Source: Geopseudomonas sagittaria (GTDB taxonomy: Bacteria; Pseudomonadota; Gammaproteobacteria; Pseudomonadales; Pseudomonadaceae). From it: a stretch of DNA of 64,000 nucleotides. Shown one piece after another: positions 1 through 8,479 of this stretch. Where the stretch lies: NCBI RefSeq assembly GCF_900115715.1, contig NZ_FOXM01000006.1:186001-250000 (forward strand), given 5' to 3'. A model generated the notes under the pieces. That model did not search any database. It saw only the letters and a list, made by a program, of their open reading frames with translations, and was not told the origin of the DNA. The position numbers and the translations under genes are program-made. The number at the start of each line of letters is the position of its first letter. Positions within the stretch are counted from its first letter, which is position 1.

Positions 1-1242
1 CTGCTGTCCCGTGTGGCGCCGATTGCCGAGCGCCTGCTCGATGCGCTGCGCGAAGTGCCGGGCGTGATCGAGGTGGCCACCGCCGGCAGCTTGCGCCGCT
101 GTCGCGATACCGTGGGCGATCTGGACATCCTGGTCAGCGCGCGCCGCGGCAGCCCGGTGATCCAGCGCCTCACCGGCGATGCGCAGGTCGCCAGCGTGCT
201 GGCCGCCGGCACCACCCGCGCCAGTGTGCGCCTGCACTCGGGCCTGCAGGTCGACCTGCGCCTGCTGTCGCCTCAGGCCTGGGGCGCCGGGCTGCTCTAC
301 CTGACCGGCAGCAAGGCGCACAACATCGCCCTGCGCCGCTTGGCCCAGGAGCGCGGCCTGAAGATCAGCGAATACGGGCTGTACCGCGGCAGGCAGCGCC
401 TCGCCGGCGACAGCGAAGCGGCGATCTACCAGGCCCTCGGCCTGCCGTGGATCGCCCCGGAACTGCGCGAGGCGCGCGGCGAGATCGAGGCTGCGCAGGC
501 TGGTACCCTGCCCCAGCTGGTGGAACTCGGCGACCTGCGCGGCGACCTGCACGCGCATACCCGCGCCAGTGACGGGCGCAACGGCCTCGAGGAAATGGCC
601 TTGGCCGCCCAGGCCGCGGGGCTGGAATACCTGGCGATCACCGACCACTCGCGGCACCTGGCGATCACCCATGGCCTGGACGCCGACGGCCTGGCCCGGC
701 AGATCGACGAGATCGACGCCCTCAACGAACGGCTGAGCGGCATCACCCTGCTCAAGGGCATCGAGGTGGACATTCTCGAGGACGGCAGCCTCGACCTGCC
801 GGACAGCATCCTCTGCCGTCTCGATCTGGTCGTCGGCGCGCTGCACAGCGCCTTCACGCTCACCAAGGAGCAGCAGACCCGCCGCCTGCTGCGTGCCCTC
901 GAGCACCCACACTTCAGCATCCTCGCCCACCCCAGCGGCCGCCTGCTCGGCGAACGCCCGCCGATCAACTGCGACTACTCCGCGTTGATCGCGGCGGCGC
1001 GCGAGCGCGGCTGCGCTCTGGAGCTGAACGCCCAGCCAGAGCGGCTCGACCTCAACGACCTGCACTGCCGCGAGGCGCGCGATCAGGGCGTCCCCATCGC
1101 GATCAGTTCGGATGCCCACAGCACCCTGGACTTCGCCGGCCTGCGCTTCGGAATCGGTCAGGCGCGGCGCGGCTGGCTGGAAGCCAGGGACGTGCTGAAT
1201 ACGCGGCCGCTCGGCGAAGTGCGGCGACTGCTCAAGCCCTGA
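1..1242 (+). CDS. polX: DNA polymerase/3'-5' exonuclease PolX, 5'-truncated by the window edge
   Basis: The frame is open from base 1, so the start lies outside the window. About 413 C-terminal residues are present of the roughly 570 usual for bacterial PolX. The first part carries the family X polymerase palm signature (GSLRRCRDTVGDLDIL), with the metal-binding Asp pair in GDLD and a third Asp in the VDLRL stretch. The rest is a PHP metallo-hydrolase domain with its ligand motifs intact: DLHAHTRASDG, ITDHS, GIEVDI, LAHPSGR and SSDAH. The family combines gap-filling synthesis with a Mn-dependent 3'-5' exonuclease and acts in base excision and gap repair in the cytoplasm. The missing part should hold the 8-kDa lyase domain and helix-hairpin-helix motifs. 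The GTG at 13 is in frame but falls in the middle of the palm domain and is not a start. Confidence 0.9.
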   Translation: MLSRVAPIAERLLDALREVPGVIEVATAGSLRRCRDTVGDLDILVSARRGSPVIQRLTGDAQVASVLAAGTTRASVRLHSGLQVDLRLLSPQAWGAGLLYLTGSKAHNIALRRLAQERGLKISEYGLYRGRQRLAGDSEAAIYQALGLPWIAPELREARGEIEAAQAGTLPQLVELGDLRGDLHAHTRASDGRNGLEEMALAAQAAGLEYLAITDHSRHLAITHGLDADGLARQIDEIDALNERLSGITLLKGIEVDILEDGSLDLPDSILCRLDLVVGALHSAFTLTKEQQTRRLLRALEHPHFSILAHPSGRLLGERPPINCDYSALIAAARERGCALELNAQPERLDLNDLHCREARDQGVPIAISSDAHSTLDFAGLRFGIGQARRGWLEARDVLNTRPLGEVRRLLKP

Positions 1243-1577
1243 CCCCCAGCGTTTCTCGCGCCGCCCTGCACCAGCGCGCAATCCGCGCGAACTCCCACCC
1301 GCCCCTTCCCGCTGATTGCCCGTCAATGCACGGAGCGGAAATTCACTAATGGCGAACCTCCATTTCATTATGTTAAATAACGTAACCTGCAAACAGGCGC
1401 CCTGCCTGGCGGCGGCTGCCGGCAGCGCCTGCTGATCGCGTCGGGGAGCGAGTAAGGACGTGCCAGCCGGGGCCGCGGGTCTCTGCGCCAGTGGAATGAC
1501 TGATGTCGACCCCCACCCTCCTCGGTCTGACGGGTCTATCCTGCACAGGCGGGGTTACGAGCGAACCGAGGTAGCGC
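1243..1577. other. intergenic region before the ftsH paralogue
   Basis: These 335 bases separate polX from ftsH. I see no convincing gene. An A+T-rich patch at about 1330-1390 stands out from the G+C-rich flanks and is the likeliest place for a promoter, but no clear -35/-10 pair can be assigned. A GAGGT ribosome binding site lies at 1568-1572, just before the ftsH start. Confidence 0.4.
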
Positions 1578-3395
1578 ATGGACAAGAAGTTTCCGTGGAA
1601 CGCCTGGTACTTCCTGCTGGCCTTCAGCCTGCTGCTGATGTTCCAGGGCTGGTGGGCCGAGCGCCAGGCGGTCGAGCCGATCGCCTACAGCGAGTTCCTC
1701 AAGTTGCTCAACGAAGGCAAGCTGAGCGAGCTGAGCATCAACAACCAGCAGATCAGCGGCAAACTGCTGGAGCCGATCAACAACCGCAGCAGCTTCGTGA
1801 CCAACCGCGTCGACCCGGCGCTAGCCGAGGAGCTGGCCGCCTCCGGGGCCAAGTTCAGCGCGGTCCGGGAGAACACCGCCCTCTCCAACCTGCTGTCCTG
1901 GTTGCTGCCGCTGGTGCTGATCTTCGCCTTCTGGAGCTTCCTGTTCCGCCGCCTGACCGACAAGCAGGGCCTCGGCGGCCTGGTCAGCGTCGGCAAGTCC
2001 AAGGCCAAGGTGTACGTGGAACGCGACACCGGGGTGACCTTCGAGGATGTCGCCGGCATCGACGAGGCCAAGGCCGAGCTGGAGGAAATCGTCTCCTTCC
2101 TCAAGGACCAGCCCAAGTACAGCCGCCTCGGCGCGCGGATTCCCAAGGGCATCCTGCTGGTCGGCCCGCCCGGCACCGGCAAGACCCTGGTGGCCAAGGC
2201 GGTGGCCGGCGAGGCTGGCGTGCCGTTCTTCTCCATTTCCGGTTCGGAGTTCGTCGAGATGTTCGTCGGCGTCGGTGCCGCGCGGGTGCGCGATCTGTTC
2301 GAGCAGGCGCGCCAGGCCGCCCCCTGCATCATCTTCATCGACGAGCTGGATGCGCTGGGCAAGATGCGCGGCGTGGGCGCCTTCGGCGGCAACGACGAGA
2401 AGGAGCAGACCCTCAACCAGCTGCTGGCCGAACTGGACGGCTTCGACCCGCGCGAAGGCGTGGTGCTGCTGGCGGCCACCAACCGCCCGGAGATCCTCGA
2501 CCCGGCGCTGCTGCGCGCCGGCCGCTTCGACCGTCAAATCGTGGTCGACCGTCCGGACCGCAAGGGCCGGGTGGCCATCCTCAAGGTGCACATCAAGCGC
2601 GTGCAGACTGCCGCCGATGTCGACCTCGACCAGATCGCCGGCATCACCCCCGGTTTCACCGGCGCTGACCTCGCCAACCTGGTCAACGAGGCGGCCATCC
2701 TCGCCACCCGGCGCAGCGCCGAAAAGGTCGCCATGGACGACTTCACCCGCGCCGTCGAGCGCATCGTCGCCGGCGCCGAGCGTCGCGGCCGCCTGCTGCA
2801 GCCCCACGAGCGCGAGGTGGTGGCCTACCACGAGATGGGCCACGCCCTGGTCGCCAGCACCCTGCCGGGCATGGACCCGGTGCACAAGGTGTCGATCATC
2901 CCGCGCTCCATCGGTGCCCTTGGCTACACCCTGCAGCGGCCGACCGACGACCGCTTCCTGATCACCTACAGCGAACTGAAGGACCGCATGGTGGTGCTGC
3001 TCGCCGGGCGCGCCGCCGAGCAGTTGCTGTTCGGCGAGATCTCCACCGGTGCCGCCGACGATCTCGTCAAGGTCACCGACATTGCCCGGCAGATCGTCAC
3101 CCGCTTCGGCATGAACGCCGACCTCGGCCAGGCGGTGCTGGAGCGCCAGGGCAACAGCTTTCTGGGCGAGAACGTGATCGCCATGCGCGAGAAGGACTAT
3201 TCCGAGCAGACCGCGCGGGAAATCGACCTGGCCGTGCGCCAGTTGATCGACAAGGCCTACCGCCGCGCCGGGGAGATCCTCCTGCAACGCCGCGCCGATC
3301 TGGACGAAGGCGCCCGCCTGCTGCTGGAGCGCGAGACCATCACCCCCGACGACTTCCCGCCGCTGCGCCCGACCCCGGCGGCCAACAACAGCTGA
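1578..3395 (+). CDS. ftsH: ATP-dependent zinc metalloprotease FtsH (paralogue)
   Basis: This 605-residue protein is a membrane-anchored AAA+ protease that degrades misfolded or short-lived membrane and cytosolic proteins. TM1 covers about residues 9-24, a short periplasmic segment follows, and TM2 covers about 103-124. The AAA module has Walker A GPPGTGKT (196-203), Walker [11 protein letters not shown] and the arginine-finger region near [10 protein letters not shown]. The zinc protease motif is HEMGH (418-422), where most FtsH proteins have HEAGH. It is shorter than housekeeping FtsH (about 635-645 residues) and lacks the long acidic tail. In pseudomonads the housekeeping copy normally sits beside rrmJ and folP; those genes are absent here, so this is probably a second copy. 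The ATG at 1578 follows a GAGGT site. The protease identity is secure; its special role is not. Confidence 0.9.
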   Translation: MDKKFPWNAWYFLLAFSLLLMFQGWWAERQAVEPIAYSEFLKLLNEGKLSELSINNQQISGKLLEPINNRSSFVTNRVDPALAEELAASGAKFSAVRENTALSNLLSWLLPLVLIFAFWSFLFRRLTDKQGLGGLVSVGKSKAKVYVERDTGVTFEDVAGIDEAKAELEEIVSFLKDQPKYSRLGARIPKGILLVGPPGTGKTLVAKAVAGEAGVPFFSISGSEFVEMFVGVGAARVRDLFEQARQAAPCIIFIDELDALGKMRGVGAFGGNDEKEQTLNQLLAELDGFDPREGVVLLAATNRPEILDPALLRAGRFDRQIVVDRPDRKGRVAILKVHIKRVQTAADVDLDQIAGITPGFTGADLANLVNEAAILATRRSAEKVAMDDFTRAVERIVAGAERRGRLLQPHEREVVAYHEMGHALVASTLPGMDPVHKVSIIPRSIGALGYTLQRPTDDRFLITYSELKDRMVVLLAGRAAEQLLFGEISTGAADDLVKVTDIARQIVTRFGMNADLGQAVLERQGNSFLGENVIAMREKDYSEQTAREIDLAVRQLIDKAYRRAGEILLQRRADLDEGARLLLERETITPDDFPPLRPTPAANNS

Positions 3396-3509
3396 CCACC
3401 GCAGTCCTTTAGGCCAGCATGCGCAGGAGCGCAAGCGCCGGTTGTCACCCGCCACTGAAGCAGACATGATCGCCCGCAATCAATACAACGCGGGACAGCA
3501 TTGCTGCCG

Positions 3510-5786
3510 ATGAAGAATCGTCACCTGATCTTCCAAGCCTACCTGTACACCCTGGCGTTCACCCTGTTGGCGGTGGCCGGGGTCAGCCTGTTCGATCTCC
3601 TGGTACAACCGGCGCCCGGCCTCCACCGCCAGCAGTCGTTGTCTGACGGCATGCTGCTGGCGATCATTGCGCTGCTGTTGCTGCCTGCCCTGGGGGTTTG
3701 GCTGTTGCAGCGCCGGCGAGGCCACCCCGGCCCGCCCTCCTTCGACCGCCGCACCCTGGCGGCTGGTGCCTTCGGCGTGCTGCTGTCGACGCTCGGCTGG
3801 TATCTGCTCAACTTGCACAACGTCACCCTCATCACCGAGCAGAGCCAGCTGCTGCTCAACCGCATCAAGGACTCCGCCGAAGACACCCTCGCCACCCGCC
3901 TGGCGTTGATCCGGCGCATGGCCGAGCGCTGGGAGAACATCGGCAGCCTGCCTTCCGACTCGCTCTGGCAGCAGGAGACCGGCAGCTACCTGCGCGACCT
4001 GCCCGACCTGAACCTGCTGGCGATTGTCGACGCGAACCTTGTGGTCCGGCGCAGCGAGCAGCGCCAGCCGGCGGCCACTCGCTGGCTCGAGGATTTTCTC
4101 GCCGAGCCACAGCGACGTGCCTGGCTGCACGCGGTGCGCAGCGGGCGCAGCGCACACCTGAGCCCCTCGCAGGCGCGCCCCGGCGACCCTCCCCAAGCCC
4201 TGATCGCCATGCCCCTGAGCCTGCCCGGCGCCGAAGGCTGGCTGCTGGTCGCCAGCCTGGCCGTGAATGACACCCTGCACCGTGTCCTCGGCGATCACCT
4301 CGGCGAATTCGTCTTCCATGTCCACGAGGGCGAACTGCAGCTGTACGCCTCACTCGACAGCGGCTCGCCAGACCACAGCGTACCGGTCGGCGCGCAGCCG
4401 CTTGGCCTGGCGCAGACCCCAGCCTGGACCCTGAGCACCCACCTCGATCGCAACCACATGTATGCGTCGGGCCAGTACCTGGCGCTGCTCGTCCTGCTCT
4501 GCGGCCTGGCCCTGAGCTTTTTCCTGATGGTCAGCCAGCGCCTGGCCTGGCATGCCCAGCAGCAGGCGCAGCGCCTGCTGGAACAGCAGCAGTACGAAGC
4601 CGCGCAGCGCCGGATCATGGGCATGATCTCGACGCTGCAGCCGCTCGAGCAGATCCTGCGCGAACTCTGCCTGCTGATGGAACAAGGTAATCCCCGGGTG
4701 ATCTGCTCGGTGCTGCTGGTCGACGACAGCCGCCAGCGCCTGACCATCGGTGCCGCCCCCAGCCTGGGCGAGCGCTACAACCAGGCCGTCGAAGGCCTGC
4801 GTATCGGCGAGGGCATGGGTGCCTGCGGCAGCGCCGCCTACCTGCGCCAACCGGTGCTGGTCGCCGACATCGCCAACGACCGGCGCTGGCAGGGCCTGCA
4901 CCAGCTGGCCGCCGAAGAAGGGCTGCATGCCTGCTGGTCCACGCCCCTGCTGGCTGGCGACGGCGCCCTGCTCGGCACCTTCGCGATCTACCAGCGCGGC
5001 CCGCTGCAGGTGGATACCGAGCTGGAGGAGCTGGTGGCAACCGCCAGCCATCTGGCGACCATAGCCATCGAGCACCGGAACATCCTCGCCGAGCTGGAGC
5101 GCAGCAACCGCGAGCTGCAGGAGTTCGCCTTCGTTGCCTCCCACGACCTGCAGGAGCCCCTGCGCAAGATCCAGACCTTTGCCGAACGCCTGCAGAGCCG
5201 TGCCGACGCCCTCGACGAGCAAAGCCGCGACTACCTGGTGCGCATGAGTTCGGCGGCGGCCCGCATGCAGGCGCTAATCCGCGACCTGCTGGCCTACTCG
5301 CGGGTCGCCACGCGCCGCGAGCCGTTCGTCCATCTCGAGCTGGACCGCGTGCTCGACGAGGTGCTGCAGGACCTCGAGGGCACCCTGCAGAGCAGCGGCG
5401 CGCACATCGAGCGCGAACGACTGCCGGCCATCGAGGGCGACCCGTCGCAAATCCGCCAGCTGCTGCAGAACCTGCTGAGCAACGCGGTGAAATTCCACAA
5501 ACCGGGCGAATTGCCAAACGTTCGCATCTATGCTGAAAATCAACCCACTGGCGAATGGCGCCTGTGCATCAGCGACAACGGCGTGGGATTCGACGAGAAG
5601 TACCTCGACCGCATCTTCAATCCGTTCCAGCGTCTGCACGGCCGTCAGCAGTACCCGGGCACGGGCATCGGGCTGGCGATCGTCAAGAAGATCGTCGAAC
5701 GACACGGTGCCCGGTTGTCCGCCAGCAGCCAACCGGGGCGAGGCGCGACCTTTCGCGTCACCTTCCCCGCGTCGGACAAGGAGTAA
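3510..5786 (+). CDS. membrane sensor histidine kinase with GAF domain
   Basis: This kinase of about 758 residues starts the signalling operon. Three hydrophobic segments lie near residues 8-30, 46-66 and 85-103. A CHASE-like extracytoplasmic region of about 210 residues follows, then a fourth TM segment near 323-343. A GAF domain (about 370-525) precedes the HisKA domain, whose phospho-acceptor is His545 in [10 protein letters not shown]. The ATPase domain has [20 protein letters not shown] and [11 protein letters not shown]. The HisKA type resembles the Cph1/Rcp1 class that pairs with stand-alone receivers, and such a receiver is the next gene. The GAF shows no obvious chromophore cysteine context, so a phytochrome-like role is not supported. 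An upstream in-frame TTG at 3501 is possible, but the ATG at 3510 is preferred. The signal sensed is unknown. Confidence 0.85.
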   Translation: MKNRHLIFQAYLYTLAFTLLAVAGVSLFDLLVQPAPGLHRQQSLSDGMLLAIIALLLLPALGVWLLQRRRGHPGPPSFDRRTLAAGAFGVLLSTLGWYLLNLHNVTLITEQSQLLLNRIKDSAEDTLATRLALIRRMAERWENIGSLPSDSLWQQETGSYLRDLPDLNLLAIVDANLVVRRSEQRQPAATRWLEDFLAEPQRRAWLHAVRSGRSAHLSPSQARPGDPPQALIAMPLSLPGAEGWLLVASLAVNDTLHRVLGDHLGEFVFHVHEGELQLYASLDSGSPDHSVPVGAQPLGLAQTPAWTLSTHLDRNHMYASGQYLALLVLLCGLALSFFLMVSQRLAWHAQQQAQRLLEQQQYEAAQRRIMGMISTLQPLEQILRELCLLMEQGNPRVICSVLLVDDSRQRLTIGAAPSLGERYNQAVEGLRIGEGMGACGSAAYLRQPVLVADIANDRRWQGLHQLAAEEGLHACWSTPLLAGDGALLGTFAIYQRGPLQVDTELEELVATASHLATIAIEHRNILAELERSNRELQEFAFVASHDLQEPLRKIQTFAERLQSRADALDEQSRDYLVRMSSAAARMQALIRDLLAYSRVATRREPFVHLELDRVLDEVLQDLEGTLQSSGAHIERERLPAIEGDPSQIRQLLQNLLSNAVKFHKPGELPNVRIYAENQPTGEWRLCISDNGVGFDEKYLDRIFNPFQRLHGRQQYPGTGIGLAIVKKIVERHGARLSASSQPGRGATFRVTFPASDKE

Positions 5787-5790
5787 AGTC

Positions 5791-6225
5791 ATGCCGCGCG
5801 CCATCGCCGCCCCCATCCTGATTGCCGATGACGACCCCGACGACTGTCTGCTCACCCGCGAGGCGTTCAGCGAATGCCGGCTGCCCAACCGCGTGGACTT
5901 TGTCCAGGATGGCGAAGAGCTGCTGGACTACCTGAACCACCGTCCACCCTACAACGACGCCCAGCGCTACCCGCTGCCGGGCCTGATCCTCCTCGACCTG
6001 AACATGCCGCGCATGGATGGCCGGGCAACCCTGCACGCGCTCAAGGCAGACGCCGTGCTGTGCCGCATACCGGTGATCGTGCTCAGTACCTCCTGCGACG
6101 ATGAGGATATTCGCCGCAGCTATGCGGCCGGGGCAGACTCGTTCATCAGCAAGCCGGCCAGCTACAGCGGCCTGCTAGAGGTGGTCCGCCGCCTCGGTGA
6201 CTACTGCCTGGAAGCCGTCGAATGA
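5791..6225 (+). CDS. single-domain response regulator (Rcp1/CheY type)
   Basis: A 144-residue receiver with no output domain. The acidic pocket is DDDPDD near residues 13-18, the phospho-acceptor is Asp69 in LILLDLNMPRMDG, and the conserved Lys is Lys121 in FISKPAS. The longer loop around PPYNDAQRYPLPGLILLD is typical of Rcp1-like partners of HisKA kinases. The gene starts 4 bases after the kinase stop, with AAGGAG about 7 bases before the ATG, and its stop overlaps the next start as ATGA. It most likely takes phosphate from the upstream kinase and passes the signal by protein contact or onward phosphotransfer. The final target cannot be read from the sequence. Confidence 0.9.
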   Translation: MPRAIAAPILIADDDPDDCLLTREAFSECRLPNRVDFVQDGEELLDYLNHRPPYNDAQRYPLPGLILLDLNMPRMDGRATLHALKADAVLCRIPVIVLSTSCDDEDIRRSYAAGADSFISKPASYSGLLEVVRRLGDYCLEAVE

Positions 6226-8366
6226 CCATCGGAGCCGCCCCGTCCATGAGCCTGCCCGAGCACCCGCTGCGCCTGCTGCTGATCGAAGATGACGAGGACG
6301 ACTTCCTGATCATCCGCGACCTGCTGCGCGAGGCCGGCAACCTGCATTACGTGCTGGAATGGGTGGACAGCTTCGAACGCGGCCTGAACGCCATCGACAG
6401 CGATGCCCACGACCTCTATCTGATCGACTACCGGCTCGGCGCCGACTCCGGCCTGGAACTGGTGCGCCATGCCAGCGCCCGCGGCATGCAGCATCCGTTG
6501 ATTCTCCTCACTGGCCAGGACGACAGCGATCTGGACGCTCGCGCCATCGAACTGGGTGCCTCGGACTATCTGGTCAAGGGCCAGTTCGACGGTCGCCTGC
6601 TCGGGCGCAGCATCCGCTACGCTCTGGAGCGCGCCACCGCGCGCGAGCGGCTGAGCCGCAGCAATACCCGTTCCACTCTGCTGCAACGCTGCCTGGAAGC
6701 CAGCTACAACGGCGTGCTGATCGTCGATGCGCGGGCGGCCGACCAGCCGATCATCTACGCCAACCAGGCCTTCGAGCGCATCACCGGCTACCGCGAGGAA
6801 GAAGTGCTCGGCCGCAACTGCCGCTTCCTGCAGGGCAACCAGACCCAGCAACCCGGCATCGCCGAGATCCGCCGCTGCATGGCCGAACAGCGCGAGGCGC
6901 ACGTGGTGCTGCGCAACTTCCGCAAGGACGGCAGCGCCTTCTGGAACGACCTGTACATCGCCCCGGTGCCGGACGAGCGCGGCGTGATCACCCACTACAT
7001 CGGTGTGCAGAACGACATCTCCGAACGCAAGCGCTTCGAGTCCGAGCTAGCCTACAACGCCAGCCACGACGTGCTCACCGGCCTGCCCAATCGCTCCCTG
7101 CTGGAGGATCGCCTGCTGCAGGGCTGCCAGATTGCCCGGCGCTACGCGCGGGAACTGGCGGTGATGCTGATCGATCTCGACGGCTTCAAGCCGATCAACG
7201 ACACCCTTGGCCACGCGATGGGCGACAAGATACTGGTGGAAGTCGCCCAGCGCATGAACGCGCAGATCCGCCCGGGCGACACCCTGGCCCGCCTCGGTGG
7301 CGACGAGTTCGTCGTGCTGCTGCCCGACCTCGCCCATGGCGAGGATGCGCTGCTGGTGGCCGAACGGCTGATCCACAGCATCGCCCGCCCCTACCATTTC
7401 AACGAGCTGGAACTGCACGTCACCGCCAGCATTGGCATCACCCTCAGCGACGGCGACATCGAGCAGCCGATGAAGCTGATCCAGGAAGCCGACCTGGCCA
7501 TGTACCAGGCCAAGCAGCACGGCCGCAACAACTACCAGTGGTACACCGAGCACCTCAATCAGGAAGTCAGCGAGCGCATGACCCTGCGCAACGAGCTGCA
7601 GAAAGCCATCGAGACCATGAGCTTCGAGCTGCACTACCAGCCGCAGATCGATGCGCGCAGCGGCGCCGTGATCGGCAGCGAAGCGCTGTTGCGCTGGCCG
7701 CACGCCGAGCGCGGCATGATCTCACCCATGCAGTTCATTCCGGTGGCCGAGGACACCGGGCAGATCATTCCGATCAGCCAGTGGGTGCTGGATACCGCCT
7801 GCCGCCACAATCGCCAGCTGCTCGACCAGGGACTGGCCCGTGGTGCTGTGTCGGTGAACATCTCGGCCGTGCACTTCCTGCGCAGCAACTTCGTCGAGAC
7901 CGTGCGCCGCGCTCTGGACAACAGCGCTCTGCCGGCGCACCTGCTGGAGCTGGAGATCACCGAAAGCGTGCTGCTGAAAAACGCCGAGCGAGCCATCGAG
8001 CTGCTCCACGAGCTGCGCGCCCTGGGTGTCGGCCTGGCGCTGGACGACTTCGGTACCGGCTACTCCAGCCTCAGCTACCTGAAGGACCTGCCAATCGACA
8101 AGGTGAAGATCGACCGCTCCTTCGTCCACGAACTGATCAGCGACCGCCGCGACGCTGCCATCACCCAGGGCATCATCTCCATGGCCCACCACCTCGACCT
8201 CATGGTGGTGGCCGAAGGCGTGGAGACCGCCGAACAGGCCGACTTCCTCAGCCGCAACCAGTGCGACGCCTTCCAGGGCTACCTCTACGCCCGGGCCATG
8301 CCGTTTGCCGAGCTGGAGCGCTACCTGCAACAGGCCAGGCAGCCCGGGAAAACGCTGAAGAAGTAG
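6222..8366 (+). CDS. REC-LOV-GGDEF-EAL c-di-GMP enzyme (probable blue-light photoreceptor)
   Basis: A 714-residue four-domain protein. The N-terminal receiver (about 14-135) has phospho-acceptor Asp69 in YLIDYRLG. A PAS domain of LOV type (about 155-270) carries GRNCRFLQG with adduct cysteine Cys200, Asn242 in FWNDL and Gln263 in IGVQND, which are the flavin-contacting residues of photoactive LOV domains. The GGDEF domain is intact (RLGGDEF, 357-363), as is the EAL domain (EALLRW from 487, plus DDFGTGYSS and AEGVET). The family makes and breaks c-di-GMP; both activities look possible here. The ATG overlaps the previous stop by ATGA, tying it to the kinase/receiver pair, and its own REC domain may be phosphorylated by that kinase. 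An in-frame ATG at 6246 is an alternative start. Which activity dominates is unknown. Confidence 0.92.
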   Translation: MTIGAAPSMSLPEHPLRLLLIEDDEDDFLIIRDLLREAGNLHYVLEWVDSFERGLNAIDSDAHDLYLIDYRLGADSGLELVRHASARGMQHPLILLTGQDDSDLDARAIELGASDYLVKGQFDGRLLGRSIRYALERATARERLSRSNTRSTLLQRCLEASYNGVLIVDARAADQPIIYANQAFERITGYREEEVLGRNCRFLQGNQTQQPGIAEIRRCMAEQREAHVVLRNFRKDGSAFWNDLYIAPVPDERGVITHYIGVQNDISERKRFESELAYNASHDVLTGLPNRSLLEDRLLQGCQIARRYARELAVMLIDLDGFKPINDTLGHAMGDKILVEVAQRMNAQIRPGDTLARLGGDEFVVLLPDLAHGEDALLVAERLIHSIARPYHFNELELHVTASIGITLSDGDIEQPMKLIQEADLAMYQAKQHGRNNYQWYTEHLNQEVSERMTLRNELQKAIETMSFELHYQPQIDARSGAVIGSEALLRWPHAERGMISPMQFIPVAEDTGQIIPISQWVLDTACRHNRQLLDQGLARGAVSVNISAVHFLRSNFVETVRRALDNSALPAHLLELEITESVLLKNAERAIELLHELRALGVGLALDDFGTGYSSLSYLKDLPIDKVKIDRSFVHELISDRRDAAITQGIISMAHHLDLMVVAEGVETAEQADFLSRNQCDAFQGYLYARAMPFAELERYLQQARQPGKTLKK

Positions 8367-8400
8367 TCATTCCCTCAGACGGGGATCCGCAAGGCGCACA

Positions 8401-8444
8401 GCACCTGCCGCCCGCCTGCGCGGGAGCGACGACAGGTGCCTTTT
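8401..8444. terminator. hairpin between convergent LOV gene and tamB
   Basis: GCACCTG (8401-8407) pairs with CAGGTGC (8433-8439), and an inner CCCGC/GCGGG stem lies between them. TTTT follows at 8441-8444. It sits between two converging genes and fits a rho-independent terminator for the rightward operon. Confidence 0.55.
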
Positions 8445-8479
8445 CCCGCGGTTGCCGAAGTGGCTTGTTCAGCGCCTGC

